Positions 22,299 to 33,513 of a stretch of DNA of 64,000 nucleotides are shown here, piece after piece. The position numbers and the translations under genes were made by a program. The notes beneath the pieces were generated by a model that saw nothing but the letters and a program-made list of their open reading frames with translations, was not told where the DNA came from and searched no databases. The DNA is from Campanula takesimana. Taxonomy: Eukaryota > Streptophyta > Magnoliopsida > Asterales > Campanulaceae. Where the stretch lies: positions 1 to 64,000 of the forward strand of contig JAOWBW010000255.1 of assembly GCA_026119855.1 (NCBI GenBank). The letters run 5' to 3'. How positions within the stretch are numbered: the first letter of the stretch is position 1; the number at the start of each line of letters is the position of its first letter.

Positions 22299-24361
22299 TG
22301 TCGCGACCCCGACCCCGCGGGCCCGGAGTGCGCGAGCTGGACGTCGACTTAACAATAAACTCTAAAATAATGAAGTTAAAAATTTCCTTTTTATACCAAA
22401 AGATGACAACACAAAGGTTTTGAAATCTAACTTGAACAACAAAATATAAACTAGTGTAAGCTCCATAAGCTTACACCCAAAATAATAAAATATACAAATT
22501 CTAATGACGTCAAGTTTGGTACAACTATTCCCAAAAAAGGTTACACATTTATATAATGTAAACCCACCAATAACAACTTGCCCCAAAAGCTCAACCCTCG
22601 CGACGTCCTCCTCGTGATCAGCGAGTCTAATTCTTTCCTCCTGGGGGGGGGGTTAAGGAAAGACAAAGATAAAAGAAAAGGGGTGAGATAAATCTCAATA
22701 AGTCACTAATGCAACTACATGACATGCTATGATGAAACAAACAATAATAATTCACATAACACATAGCAATTATCATTTAACAGATAGCAGCGGAAATAAA
22801 CAATTAACAAAGGATATTAGCCAAGGTTTCCCAACTGATAGAACCAAATAAAGGTCGCTGCGCAGCTTCAATAATCAACAATCAACATCTTCATAGTAGC
22901 ATGAAAGCTTGAAGAGAAAACCCCCGGTACCGGAACCAATAACAAAGTAACGTGCCACAAAGGGCGGGAGCCATGCCACAAAGTCATGCTCCAAAACGTG
23001 TAGCTAGAATACTCACAAAAGGAGCTAGCTCATCCCATCCAAGGCCAATCTGGATGAGGAAAGAAGGACCAATGGGCGATGCTATACTGGACTTGGCTTG
23101 TGCCATTATAGCATTATCCATTGCCTGACTCGATACACAAATAACCAGCTGGACTTTCAAATAAAAGCTAAGTAATAAATACTAGCTTAAATAAACAACT
23201 AATGATTCCAAAGTAGGGAACCATTCCAAATAAATTACCACAAAGGTAAACCGATCCAAACCACACATCAAAGATGGCCCACATTCTCAAAACGATACTT
23301 AATCAAATTCCATAACATTTTTATTCATAAAAGAACCAATTCCAATTAATAAAGTGTTCCACGATGTTAACTTAAGTTAATTTGAGTAAATAAACTTAAA
23401 CTAGGAAGCCACGTGGTCTTAAACAAGCAAAAGACAGATTTCAGAACAGGCGGGCGGGCGGGCGCCTGGAATGGGTCGGGCGGGCGCTCATTCCAACAGA
23501 AGGTTGGCAACCGGAAAAAGGGCGGGTAGGCGGGCGCCTGGCTCAAGTCGGGCGGGCGCCTGGTCTGCCTTCAGGCCGGGAAACAGAGCTGGGTTTCGCC
23601 ATTTTCGAACCAAAACCACATTTCTCACAAATCAACACTCCCAACTTGATCCCCAAAGTACCCAAACAACATCTAACTAAAAGGGGATCTAAATAACACC
23701 ATTTATCAACCAAAGCCAAGATCAAATCCCAACATTCATAACAACCACCAAAAACAACAATAAATTCCAAATAAATGCTAAACCTTCACAAATCATCAAA
23801 TAACCACTTCAAAGCTTTATATATCATCATACAAAATGAGGATGAACAATTTTAGCATACAATGGGGGAAAGCAACTTACTTGGAATTTCTCAAAGATGA
23901 CGGAATTCAAATATTTTTAGCTCCCTACGATCCTATCGACGATCTAAACACATTTCATAAAATGAGCACCAAGAAATAGAGGGAGGAAGAGGATTAAAAT
24001 GAAGAGAGAAGGGAGAGGAAAACTTACCCTTTTCTTGAGCTATGGAGAGAGAGAGAGATTGAGTGTGTGCTGGGAAAAATGAGGGAGAGGGTGAGGGAGA
24101 AGAGGGGAGTCGGGAGGGAGTAGGAGAAAGATGATTTAAAAACTTACACTTAGGCCCCCTCACTCTACTAACAAATAACCCAATTAACCCCTCTAACCAA
24201 TAATTCCCTACTATCCACTTAACACAATATCAACCAAATAATGCTAGACACAAATTAATATTATGAGCTATAAAATGCGCACATAAATAATTAAATCAAA
24301 TAAATAAATAAATAAATAATTATTTATCAATAAAATAGAGACGGGATTTCGGGTCGTGACA
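22299..24361 (-). mobile_element. 3' LTR of element F
   Basis: Plus-strand ends are TGTCGCGACC and GGTCGTGACA. It carries the GC-rich island (23449-23580), the conserved GAGATAAATCTC block (22685-22696) and a donor-like site (reverse complement near 23876). Several minus-strand open frames inside it are repeated in the other LTR and have no domain. Confidence 0.95.
23449..23580 (-). repeat. GC-rich quasi-palindrome island in F 3' LTR
   Basis: CAGGCGGGCGGGCGGGCGCC, TCGGGCGGGCGCTCA, TAGGCGGGCGCCTGG and TCGGGCGGGCGCCTGG stand out from an AT-rich background. The 12-mer AGGCGGGCGCCT is at 23528-23539. Confidence 0.9.
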
Positions 24362-24380
24362 TTCACTCCCCCTTAAAGAA
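24362..24380 (-). other. Polypurine tract of element F
   Basis: The reverse complement reads TTTAAGGGGGAGTGAA up to the 3' LTR start at 24361. Confidence 0.8.
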
Positions 24381-24395
24381 ATTTCGACCCGAATT

Positions 24396-27300
24396 TTAAC
24401 GAGACTTACCCGAATTAAAAAGCCACGGATATTTCCTCTCTATCTCATCACGAAGCTCCCACGTCGATCTTCAACATTGTGATTCCTCCAAAGAACTCTA
24501 ACCAACGGAATGCTTTTGTTCCTCAACTCTTGGACTTTGGCATCAAGAATCCGAACCGGTCGTTCCTCGTAACTCATGTCGGGCTCTATATCCTCCGGTA
24601 CCCTCGGTAAAACGTGAGATGGATCATGAACATACTTCCGAAGCATAGAAACGTGAAAAACACTATGCAACCGGTCCAAAGATGATGGTAACGCAAGTCG
24701 ATACGCAAGCAGTCCCACCTTTCCCAGAATCTCAAACGGACCTATAAACCTCGGAGCCAATTTGCCTTTCTTCCTGAACCTTCGAATACCCACCTTCGGA
24801 GACACTTTCAAGAACACAAAATCACCGGTCTGAAAACTAAGATCTCGCCTTCGGTTATCTGCATAGCTCTTCTGTCGACTCTGGGCTGTTTTCAATCGAT
24901 CCCGGATAACTCTAACTTTCTCAACTGAATCCTGAAGCAAATCAATACCCACGATCTTCGCTTCACCGACCTCATCCCAACAGATAGCCGATCTACATTT
25001 TCTCCCATATAAGGCCTCATAAGGTGCCATCTCGATACTAGCCTAATAACTGTTGTTGTAAGAGAATTCCACTAATGGTAAATGTCTATCCCAAGAATCG
25101 GAAAAGTCTATCGAACAAGCTCGCAACATATCCTCCAAAATCTGAATGGTCCTCTCGGATTGACCGTCGGTCTGAGGGTGAAAAGCTGTGCTGAATCGCA
25201 AATCTGTACCCAAAGCTTCCTAAAACGCCTTCCAGAATCTAGAAGTAAACCTCGGGTCTCGATCTGACACAATGCTAACCGGAACCCCATGCAATCTCAA
25301 AATCTCATCAATGTAAAGGGTCGTGAGCTTTTCCATCGAGTACCTAATGTCAATAGGCAGGAAATGTGCACTCTTGGTCAGTCTATCCACGATTACCCAA
25401 ACACTGTCATACTTCCTACGGGTACGAGGTAGTCCCGTAATGAAATCCATAGTCACATGCTCCCATTTCCACTCCGGAATCTCTAACGACTGAAGTAGTC
25501 CTGCGGGTCTCCGATGCTCGGCTTTGACCTGCTGACAAGTTAAACATTTCGAAACATACTCGGCTATTTCCCTCTTCATGTTGTTCCACCAAAAGTGTTG
25601 TTTCAAATTTTGATAAATCTTCGTACTACCCGGATGAATAGTATATCTCGATTTGTGACCCTCATCTAAAACTTGCCTCTTTATTCCACCAACATCGGGT
25701 ACGCACAAACGACCACGGAAAGTCAACACCCCATTCGAACTCATAGAAAAATCCTCGAAGTTCTTTTCCTTCATTTTACCTATTACTTTCACTAACTCGG
25801 GATCTTCTTTTTGAGCATCTTTTATCCTCTGAATTAGGGTCGGAGATACCCTGATATTCGCAAAAATAGCCCCATGTCTCGATTCACGAGGACACCAATC
25901 TCGAACATCCTCAAGCATTTTCCACTCTCGAACCATCATCAAGGCCACATAAGACTTTCTACTAATCGCATCGGCTACCACATTCGCCTTCCCCGGATGA
26001 TAAGAAATCGTACAATCATAGTCCTTTAAAAGTTCCATCCATCGACGCTGTCGGTTGTTAAATTCCTTTTGAGAGAAGAGGTATTTCAAACTCTTGTGAT
26101 CGGTAAAAATCTCAAACTTCGCTCCGTAAAGGTAATGCTTCCACTTATGCAACGCAAAGACTATCGCAGCCAACTCCATATCATGAGTAGGGTAATTCTG
26201 TTTACTAGGGGTCAACTTCCTCGAAGCATACGCAATCACTTTCCCATTCTGCATCAAAACACAACCCAAACCCTCTTTCGAAGCATCACTATAAATCACT
26301 AAGTCATCGTTCCCATTCGGTAATGCAAGAATCGGTGCAGTAGTCAACCTCTTCTTCAATTCCTCAAAACTGTTTTGACATTTTTTACTCCACACAAACG
26401 GTACATCCTTCCGGGTCAACTGGGTCATCGGAGTAGCAATCCTCGAAAACCCTTCTATAAACCTTCTTTAATACCCGGCTAACCCCAGAAAACTTCTGAT
26501 CTCGGTCACTGACTCGGGTCTCTTCCAATCCACTATGGCTTCTATCTTTGAAGGATCTACAGAAATCCCATCTTTTGAAATAACATGACCCAGAAATGAA
26601 ACCTTCTCGAGCCAAAATTCGCATTTACTAAACTTCGCAAACAACTGCTCCCTTGCAAGAATGGATAAAACTGTCCTCAAGTGTTGCTCGTGCTCCTCTC
26701 GAGATTTAGAGTAGACAAGAATGTCGTCGATGAAGACCACCACAAATGAATCAAGATAAGGATGGAAAACCCGGTTCATCAAATCCATAAACACGGCAGG
26801 CACGTTAGTCAACCCAAACGGCATAACCAAGAACTCGTAGTGACCATAACGAGTGCGAAAGACAGTCTTCGGAATATCCTCCGATCGAATCTTCAACTTA
26901 TGGTACCCACTCCTCAAATCAAGTTTAGAAAACACCACGGACCCTTGAAGCTGATCAAATAAATCATCAATGTGAGGTAGAGGATACTTGTTCTTCACTG
27001 TAACCTGATTCAACTTTCGGTAGTCTATACATAATCTCAAAGAACCGTCTTTCTTCCGGACAAACAAAACCGGTGCTCCCCACGGGGAAACACTAGGGCG
27101 GATAAACCCTCGATCAAGAAACTCTTGCAACTGAACCTTTAGTTCCTTCAACTGTGCGGGAGCCAACCTGTACGGTGCCTTCGAAAACGGAGTTGAACCC
27201 GGCAAAAGGTCTAAACAAAACTCTATCTCACGATCGCGAGGCATATTATATTCAGAAGAGAAAACATCGGGAAATTCTCTAACTACCCGAACACTCTCCA

Positions 27301-27900
27301 AACTAGGGGATTCTTTCCTAGTATCAAGCACACTAGCCAAGTACCCCTCACAACCACGGTGCAACAATCTCCTAGCTTTCACATAAGAAATGATACGAAT
27401 ATTTCTACCCAAAGGCATAGCCTCAAAAACAAATTTAGGCACATTGGGAATAGAAAAAGTAACAACTTTCTTACGACAATCAACAGAAGCATGAAACTTG
27501 CTCAACCAATCCATACCCAAAATAACATCAAAGTCTTGAATAGGAAGGACTACCAAGTCCGCACACAAGACACGACAACATATAAGCACATCACAAGCAC
27601 GAAAGACTTTATCAGTCACCAAACATTCTCCCATAGGGGTCGACACCTCTAGCACATAAGGTAAAGACTCAGATGCAGCATTTAGTAAAGAAGCAAATTG
27701 CACAGAAATGTAAGAATGAGATGATCCTGGATCTACTAACGTACGCGCGCTCACATTAGATATAGAAACAATACCTCCAATCACCGAGGGATCATCTGCC
27801 TGATGTTGATTCATTGCAAACACTTTTCCTTGTACCTTGGCCTTTCCCGTAGCATCCCTTTTCTGACCCTGTGGAGCCCCAGCTCCTACCCCAGTCGGTT
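24396..27900 (-). pseudogene. Pol of element F (protease, RT, RNase H, integrase, chromodomain)
   Basis: In frame with gag. Protease has LVDPGSSHSY (about 27740). RT has RLCIDYRKLNQVTVKN and the FIDDILVYSKS box (about 26715). RNase H has YSDASKEGLGCVL (about 26280) and DHKSLKYLFS. Integrase has the HHCC part (about 25560-25640), MDFITGLPRTRR, and SDRDPRFTSRFW (about 25240). A chromodomain-like tail ends in LWRNHNVE (about 24480). Stops interrupt at 26468-26470 (TAA), 25220-25222 (TAG) and 25043-25045 (TAG). One base is missing near 24465 in the tail, after which the shifted frame ends at 24396. Apart from these lesions the domains look complete. Confidence 0.9.
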
Positions 27901-28870
27901 GACCTCTGAATCTCGGGCAATCCTTCGCAAAATGCCCCAACTGCCCACAGTTAATAGATTTCCCCTGTTTCTTCCAACACTGGTCCTCCGAGTGTCCTCC
28001 CCTTTGGAAATATGAATAGAGTCTCCTATTTTGGTTCCCTTGGTTCCCGGAAGTAGTGCCCGGGTTCCTCGGAATTGGTTTCCCTCGGAACTGAGATTGT
28101 CCCCCAAAGTTACCTCGGTTATCAATCCTTGGTTGTGACTTGCTCTGCGCTCCTTGCTTACTCGGGTTAGCTACCTCGGTCTTCCTCTTATGTTCCCCAA
28201 TATCTTGCTCTATAAGATAGGCACGGTCTACCGCATCCTAGAATGTCACAATCCTCTGGGCTATAAGCTGAGTACGGATAGAAGTCTTCAAACCCCAGAT
28301 GAATCTCATAGCTTTCTGTTCTTCGGTCCTCACAAGATAGTCACAATACCGGGCTAATTCTGTGAACTTAGCCGAGTACTGAGCTACAGACAACAAACCT
28401 TGCTCCAAGTTGAGAAGCTCGATCTCCTTTCGGTTTTGATCCACTACCGGAATGAAATGCTCTTTGAACTTCCGCACGAACAATTCCCACGCATACACCG
28501 TGTGAGTGTCATCCCAACTCGCTTTAACTCCTTTCCACCAATGCTCGGCGGCCCCAACCAATTTATAATCCGCAAACCGGACCCTATCCTCGTCCGTGCA
28601 CCCAAACACATCATAGATTTTCTCCATAGATTCAACCCATAGTTCGGCCTTCTTCACATCGGGCTCACCATCGAACTCTGCCGGTTTCAGTTTCAAGAAT
28701 TGCTCCAAACCATATCGAGGTGGTGGTGCTTGCTCTACTCTCGGTCCTTGGTCATGAATTGCCTTCATGGCCGCCTCAAACATGCCTTGGAACATAGCAC
28801 GGTTCTCATCCCGAAGATCATTCTGATTCTGAGCCCCACTAGAACCTTCACCCGTTCTTCTTCTAGCCAT
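27901..28870 (-). pseudogene. Gag of element F (one nonsense codon, altered zinc knuckle)
   Basis: The start is the ATG at 28870 (MARRRTGEGSSG). The capsid region includes YGLEQFLKLKPAEFDGEPD, FKEHFIPVVDQNRKEIELL and YSAKFTELARYCDYL, the conserved retrotransposon gag core. TAG at 28238-28240 stops it at 210 codons where E has Gln (TSYQQAVEKAY). The frame then stays open through a Gly/Arg/Asn-rich linker to the nucleocapsid knuckle near 27930-27965. That knuckle reads S-I-N-C-x4-H-x4-C, so the first zinc-binding Cys is Ser. Gag and pol share one frame, so this would be a single polyprotein if the stop were absent. Confidence 0.9.
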
Positions 28871-28976
28871 TGTGAATAATTATCTGCATAAAACATCAAC
28901 CGTTACTCACTCCGAACACAACTACCCTCCTAGGTTATACTAGTCCACCTAGACTTATACTTAGAGCTAAACCATA

Positions 28977-28988
28977 GCTCTGATACCA
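28977..28988 (-). other. Primer binding site of element F
   Basis: GCTCTGATACCA on the plus strand is the reverse complement of TGGTATCAGAGC. It sits two bases from the 5' LTR end, as in element J. Confidence 0.9.
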
Positions 28989-28990
28989 AC

Positions 28991-31056
28991 TGTCGCGACC
29001 CCGACCCCGCGGGCCCGGAGTGCGCGAGCTGGACGTCGACTTAACAATAAACTCTAAAATAATGAAGTTAAAAATTTCTTTTTTATACCAAAAGATGACA
29101 ACACAAAGGTTTTGAAATCTAACTTGAACAACAAAATATAAACTAGTGTAAGCTCCATAAGCTTACACCCAAAATAATAAAATATACAAATTCTAATGAC
29201 GTCAAGTTTGGTACAACTATTCCCAAAAAAGGTTACACATTTATATAATGTAAACCCACCAATAACAACTTGCCCCAAAAGCTCAACCCTCGCGACGTCC
29301 TCCTCGTGATCAGCGAGTCTAATCCTTTCCTCCTGGAGGGGGGGGGTTAAGGAAAGACAAAGATAAAAGAAAAGGGGTGAGATAAATCTCAATAAGTCAC
29401 TAATGCAACTATATGACATGCTATGATGCAATAAACAATAATAATTCACATAACACATAGCAATTATCATTTAACAGATATCAGCGGAAATAAACAATTA
29501 ACAAAGGATATTAGCCAAGGTTTCCCAACTGATAGAACCAAATAAAGGTCGCTGCGCAGCTTCAATAATCAACAATCAACATCTTCATAGTAGCATGAAA
29601 GCTTGAAAAGAAAACCCCCGGTACCGGAACCAATAACAAAGTAACGTGCCACAAAGGGCGGGAGCCATGCCACAAAGTCATGCTCCAAAACGTGTAGCTA
29701 GAATACTCACAAAAGGAGCTAGCTCATCCCATCCAAGGCCAATCTGGATGAGGAAAGAAGGACCAATGGGAGATGCTATACTGGACTTGGCTTGTGCCAT
29801 TATAGCATTATCCATTTCCTGACTCGATACACAAATAACCAGCTGGACTTTCAAATAAAAGCTAACTAATAAATACTAGCTTAAATAAACAACTAATGAT
29901 TCCAAAGTAGGGAACCATTCCAAATAAATTACCACAAAGGTAAACCGATCCAAACCACACATCAAAGATGGCCCACATTCTCAAAACGATACTTAATCAA
30001 ATTCCATAACATTTTTATTCATAAAAGAACCAATTCCAATTAATAAAGTGTTCCACGATGTTAACTTAATTTAATTTGAGTAAATAAACTTAAACTAGGA
30101 AGCCACGTGGTCTTAAACAAGCAAAAGACAGATTTCAGAACAGGCGGGCGGGCGGGCGCCTGGAATGGGTCGGGCGGGCGCTCATTCCAACAGAAGGTTA
30201 GCAACCGGAAAAAGGGCGGGTAGGCGGGCGCCTGGCTCAAGTCGGGCGGGCGCCTGGTCTGCCTTCAGGCCGGGAAACAGAGCTGGGTTTCGCCATTTTT
30301 GAACCAAAACCACATTTCTCATAAATCAACACTCCCAACTTGATCCCCAAAGTACCCAAACAACATCTAACTAAAAGGGGATCTAAATAACACCATTTAT
30401 CAACCAAAGCCAAGATCAAATCCCTACATTCATAACAACCACCAAAAACAACAATAAATTCCAAATAAATTCTAAACCTTCACAAATCATCAAATAACCA
30501 CTTCAAAGCTTCATATATCATCATACAAAATGAGGATGAACAATTTTAGCATACAATGGGGGAAAAGCAACTTACTTGGAATTTCTCAAAGATGACGGAA
30601 TTCAAATATTTTTAGCTCCCTACGATCCTATCGACGATCTAAACACATTTCATAAAATGAGCACCAAGAAATAGAGGGAGGAAGAGGATTAAAATGAAGA
30701 GAGAAGGGAGAGGAAAACTTACCCTTTTCTTGAGCTATGGAGAGAGAGAGAGATTGAGTGTGTGCTGGGAAAAATGAGGGAGAGGGTGAGGGAGAATAGG
30801 GGAGTCGGGAGGGAGTAGGAGAAAGATGATTTAAAAACTTACACTTAGGCCCCCTCACTCTACTAACAAATAACCCAATTAACCCCTCTAACCAATAATT
30901 CCCTACTATCCACTTAACACAATATCAACCAAATAATGCTAGATACAAATTAATATTATGAGCTATAAAATGCGCACATAAATAATTAAATCAAATAAAT
31001 AAATAAATAATTAATTATTTATCAATAAAATAGAGACGGGATTTCGGGTCGTGTCA
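28991..31056 (-). mobile_element. 5' LTR of element F
   Basis: Near-identical partner of 22299-24361. On the minus strand it starts TGACACGACCC at 31056 and ends ...GGGTCGCGACA at 28991, next to the primer binding site. It would hold the element promoter; no unambiguous TATA box was assigned. Confidence 0.95.
30141..30274 (-). repeat. GC-rich quasi-palindrome island in F 5' LTR
   Basis: Same island as at 23449-23580, with one base difference between the repeats (GGTTAGCAACC instead of GGTTGGCAACC). On the minus strand it lies about 780-915 bases after the LTR start. Confidence 0.9.
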
Positions 31057-31061
31057 CGCAC
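31057..31061. repeat. Target site duplication of element F, right copy
   Basis: CGCAC, identical to 22294-22298. Removing F and one copy restores the contiguous PMD reading. Confidence 0.95.
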
Positions 31062-32009
31062 CGTTAGGTGGAGCTGATTGGGATGCCGTTGGGCAAAGGT
31101 ATGAAGGGAAACGGCTTTGAGGCAGGTCGTTTGAGGACCTTGGTGGAAGGAGCTATCCAGGGCTTTGTTGAGGGCATCCATGATACTGACTGTCTGGTAC
31201 GGGCCATCTTGTGGTACAGTTTATCGCAGACCCTGTTCCCGAGTGTAGGGACTTTATGTCGGTTTTCTCTGTTAGGTGCTCTGGCTGATCTGGAGCAGGC
31301 GAGTCAGGTCTCGTGGGGCGGAGCTGGACTGGCAGAGATATATAGAGCCCTTGATGTCTGTTCGAGGTCTAGTACCTCGTCTTTTGACTGTTTTCAGTTT
31401 GCTTTTGAGGTATGTCTCTGACTCAATCTTTTTCATTCCATGTCTGTCTATTGTTTAGAACTATTTTGAACTGAAATACTGCCTTTCTACACAGGTATGG
31501 GTCTATGAGCTATTCCACATTCCTCCCTTTGGCATGCAGGGGGTCAAGGAAGTCCCGGTTATGCGATTCTGGGCAAAGAGTAACCGATTGGAGGGCCATG
31601 GCAAGGCCAGGAAGACTCCCGATCTGGGGATTTTTACTGCGTAGTTGAGTGGTCAGTTGCATGAGGACTTTCAGATCTTCCCTTGGTCGGATCAGGTGCT
31701 GGCAGGGGTCGGTCAGGCTCAGTAGTTTACTACTTCCCGCTGCTTCCTGATGGGGTTGACTGGGGACGCCATGTATCTTGGCGAGAGAGTCTGCAGGCAG
31801 CATAGCAGACATCCTATGTTGTGGGCCTCGAGTGAGCCTCCGAGGGACATGCTATATCCTTCTAGGCTGAGGAGGAGCAGTGACTACCGGGTCAAGAGTC
31901 CGGCCTATTTATATCAGAGTGGGGCTGACTATGCATGTTTTGTGGAGCATGTGTTACTGAGTCCACAGGTCTTGGCGAGGAGGCAGGCGGTGTTGGTAGT
32001 GGTGCCCTA
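31062..32009 (+). pseudogene. Plant mobile domain gene, 3' part
   Basis: Joined across the insertion, the frame continues ...VADPH|R-stop-VELIGMP. The core PMD signature is clear: LVRAILWYSLSQTLFPS and SWGGAGLAEIYRAL (about 31195-31360). An intron runs from 31410 (GTATGT) to 31494 (ACAG). Exon 3 starts VWVYELFHIPP, the conserved second half of the domain. TAG stops interrupt the frame at 31065-31067, 31642-31644 and 31723-31725. The frame otherwise stays open to TAG at 32007-32009, followed by AATAAA-type signals at about 32020 and 32054. Apart from these TAGs the downstream half is well conserved, so inactivation looks recent. Confidence 0.7.
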
Positions 32010-32064
32010 GGCACGTTTAATAAACGTTGTAATTGTTATCATTTATTTCATATCAATAAAGAGA
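32010..32064 (+). other. PMD 3' flank with poly(A)-type signals
   Basis: AT-rich sequence with TTTAATAAACG and ATCAATAAAGAG, ending at the D LTR start. Probably the PMD 3' untranslated region. Confidence 0.4.
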
Positions 32065-33501
32065 TGTTTTGACTATTATTGTTGTTCATGCTTACTTATA
32101 ATAATCCCCGTCCCTAGTACTTATTAAGCACTAGTATAAAGGCTAAATGATCATGAGATGATCATGTTAGATTTATGGGTACTTGTTTGGAACAAGGTAC
32201 TGGACATGACCCGCTGTATGAGATTTATGTCATGGTCTATGTCGAACATATATCTCATATTAGTTATGTCATTTGAATCCTTAGACATGAAGTTATTATA
32301 GTCTTCCACTTGATGAACATTGTGTTTGACATATTCAAACGCTACCTTAACACGGTAGTTATAAAGGGTATGATTGGCATAATCGGATTCCCGTTGGGAA
32401 GAATAATAAGCTAAATGGATTTGTCCCTCCACGGAGAGATGTCAAGCTTGGGCCTCTCGTAGGAATGATGTTGATGAAATGTTCGGCCGGACTCAAATGA
32501 ATTGATTGGATCAATGTCATTTGGATTATCAACATATTCGGAATCGAGAAAGTATTGAACAAAAACAAGTTGACTGTTTGACCATGACTTGTGTTCAATG
32601 ACATCGTGGACAAAGGGATTGTGACATATTCTAAAGGAATGCGAACTTGTATCTAGTTATACTATTTGGGTAGGTATGACGGTTTGCTAGAACCTATCAT
32701 ATCTTATGGGATCATGTTTGAGCCCATTGCCAACTTAGTATAATCCTAGAGGGTCACACACAATAGAATGAATCTTTAATAAGAGGAATATATTGGAATT
32801 TAGAGTCAAAGGACCTTGGAGGAATTTTGGAAACATTCTGGGCTGTTTGGTCTACCGAGCGGGCGCTTGGTTCAGACCAGGCGGGCGCCTGAAGTAATTC
32901 CAGAAAGACAGGGACCTTCTGGTCATTCAGGCGGGCGCCTGGCCCTTTACAGGCGGGCGCCTGTGCTGCCGACAGGAAAATTCCTAATTCGATTTGGGAA
33001 GGTTTTTGGCACAAGATTCCTATTTGGAATAGGTCTTAATTGTGTATGAAAACCCCAATTCTGCCAGACCATATGGACAAGTGATTTTGTGAGTCTCAAA
33101 GAGTTTGAGAGAGATATTATTTTGTTCTAAGATATCCTTGATTGAGGAACAAAATAATTCACAAATAAATTCCATATAGTTCTTTATTATATTGTGAAAG
33201 TGTGTTTCATAATATTGGTCTAGCAACCAAGATCAAAGAAGCTCCTTTGATATTCGTTCGAAGTGTGGATACCGCTAGAGGGTGAATTTTATCATCTTGC
33301 AAAGTTCGTGATTTGTTCGCGATAAAGCTTCAAGGTTTCTCACCAAAGATCAAGAGAAAATTCATAGCCATCAAGGGTTAGTTTATTCCTCTATTCATGT
33401 TGTTGTATTGATTTAATCATATGAACGGATCCATGGCTTTGGGTTTCTTAAAATTTTAATTTGCTAATTCCGCTGCGCATGTTACTAGGAAACCTACAAC
33501 A
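32065..33501 (+). mobile_element. 5' LTR of copia element D
   Basis: The LTR starts TGTTTTGACTATTATTG, aligned to the TGTTGGATTATTATATG start of the inverted fragment ending at 15644. It ends CCTACAACA directly before a primer binding site. The length is about 1.44 kb. It matches the two inverted fragments at 14413-15644. Its start is assigned by alignment and could be off by a few bases. A GC-rich island lies at 32857-32963. Confidence 0.75.
32857..32963 (+). repeat. GC-rich quasi-palindrome island in D LTR
   Basis: Exact AGGCGGGCGCCT copies at 32879-32890, 32929-32940 and 32951-32962, plus a degenerate copy at 32857-32869. The island is 790-900 bases into the LTR. The 12-mer is identical to that in gypsy element F and (as its reverse complement) copia element G. 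Confidence 0.9.
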
Positions 33502-33513
33502 TGGTATCAGAGC
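33502..33513 (+). other. Primer binding site of element D
   Basis: TGGTATCAGAGC directly follows the LTR terminal CA, without the spacer seen in the gypsy elements. Confidence 0.9.

Larger units (their letters stand above)
22299..31056 (-). mobile_element. Complete Ty3/gypsy chromovirus-type element F
   Basis: An 8758-bp minus-strand element: LTR (22299-24361), polypurine tract, gag-pol, primer site, LTR (28991-31056), with perfect 5-bp target duplications. The two 2.06-kb LTRs differ at only about twenty positions by eye (roughly 1%), so insertion is recent relative to A, B and E. The internal part is one long frame with four premature stops and one late frameshift, so this copy is not autonomous. 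Confidence 0.95.

Noticed and set aside
23543..24163. Minus-strand open frames of 75-76 codons in the F LTRs (also 30237-30464 and 30628-30858)
   Set aside because: They occur identically in both LTR copies, overlap the GC island or AG-rich sequence, and have no recognisable domain; chance frames in non-coding LTR.
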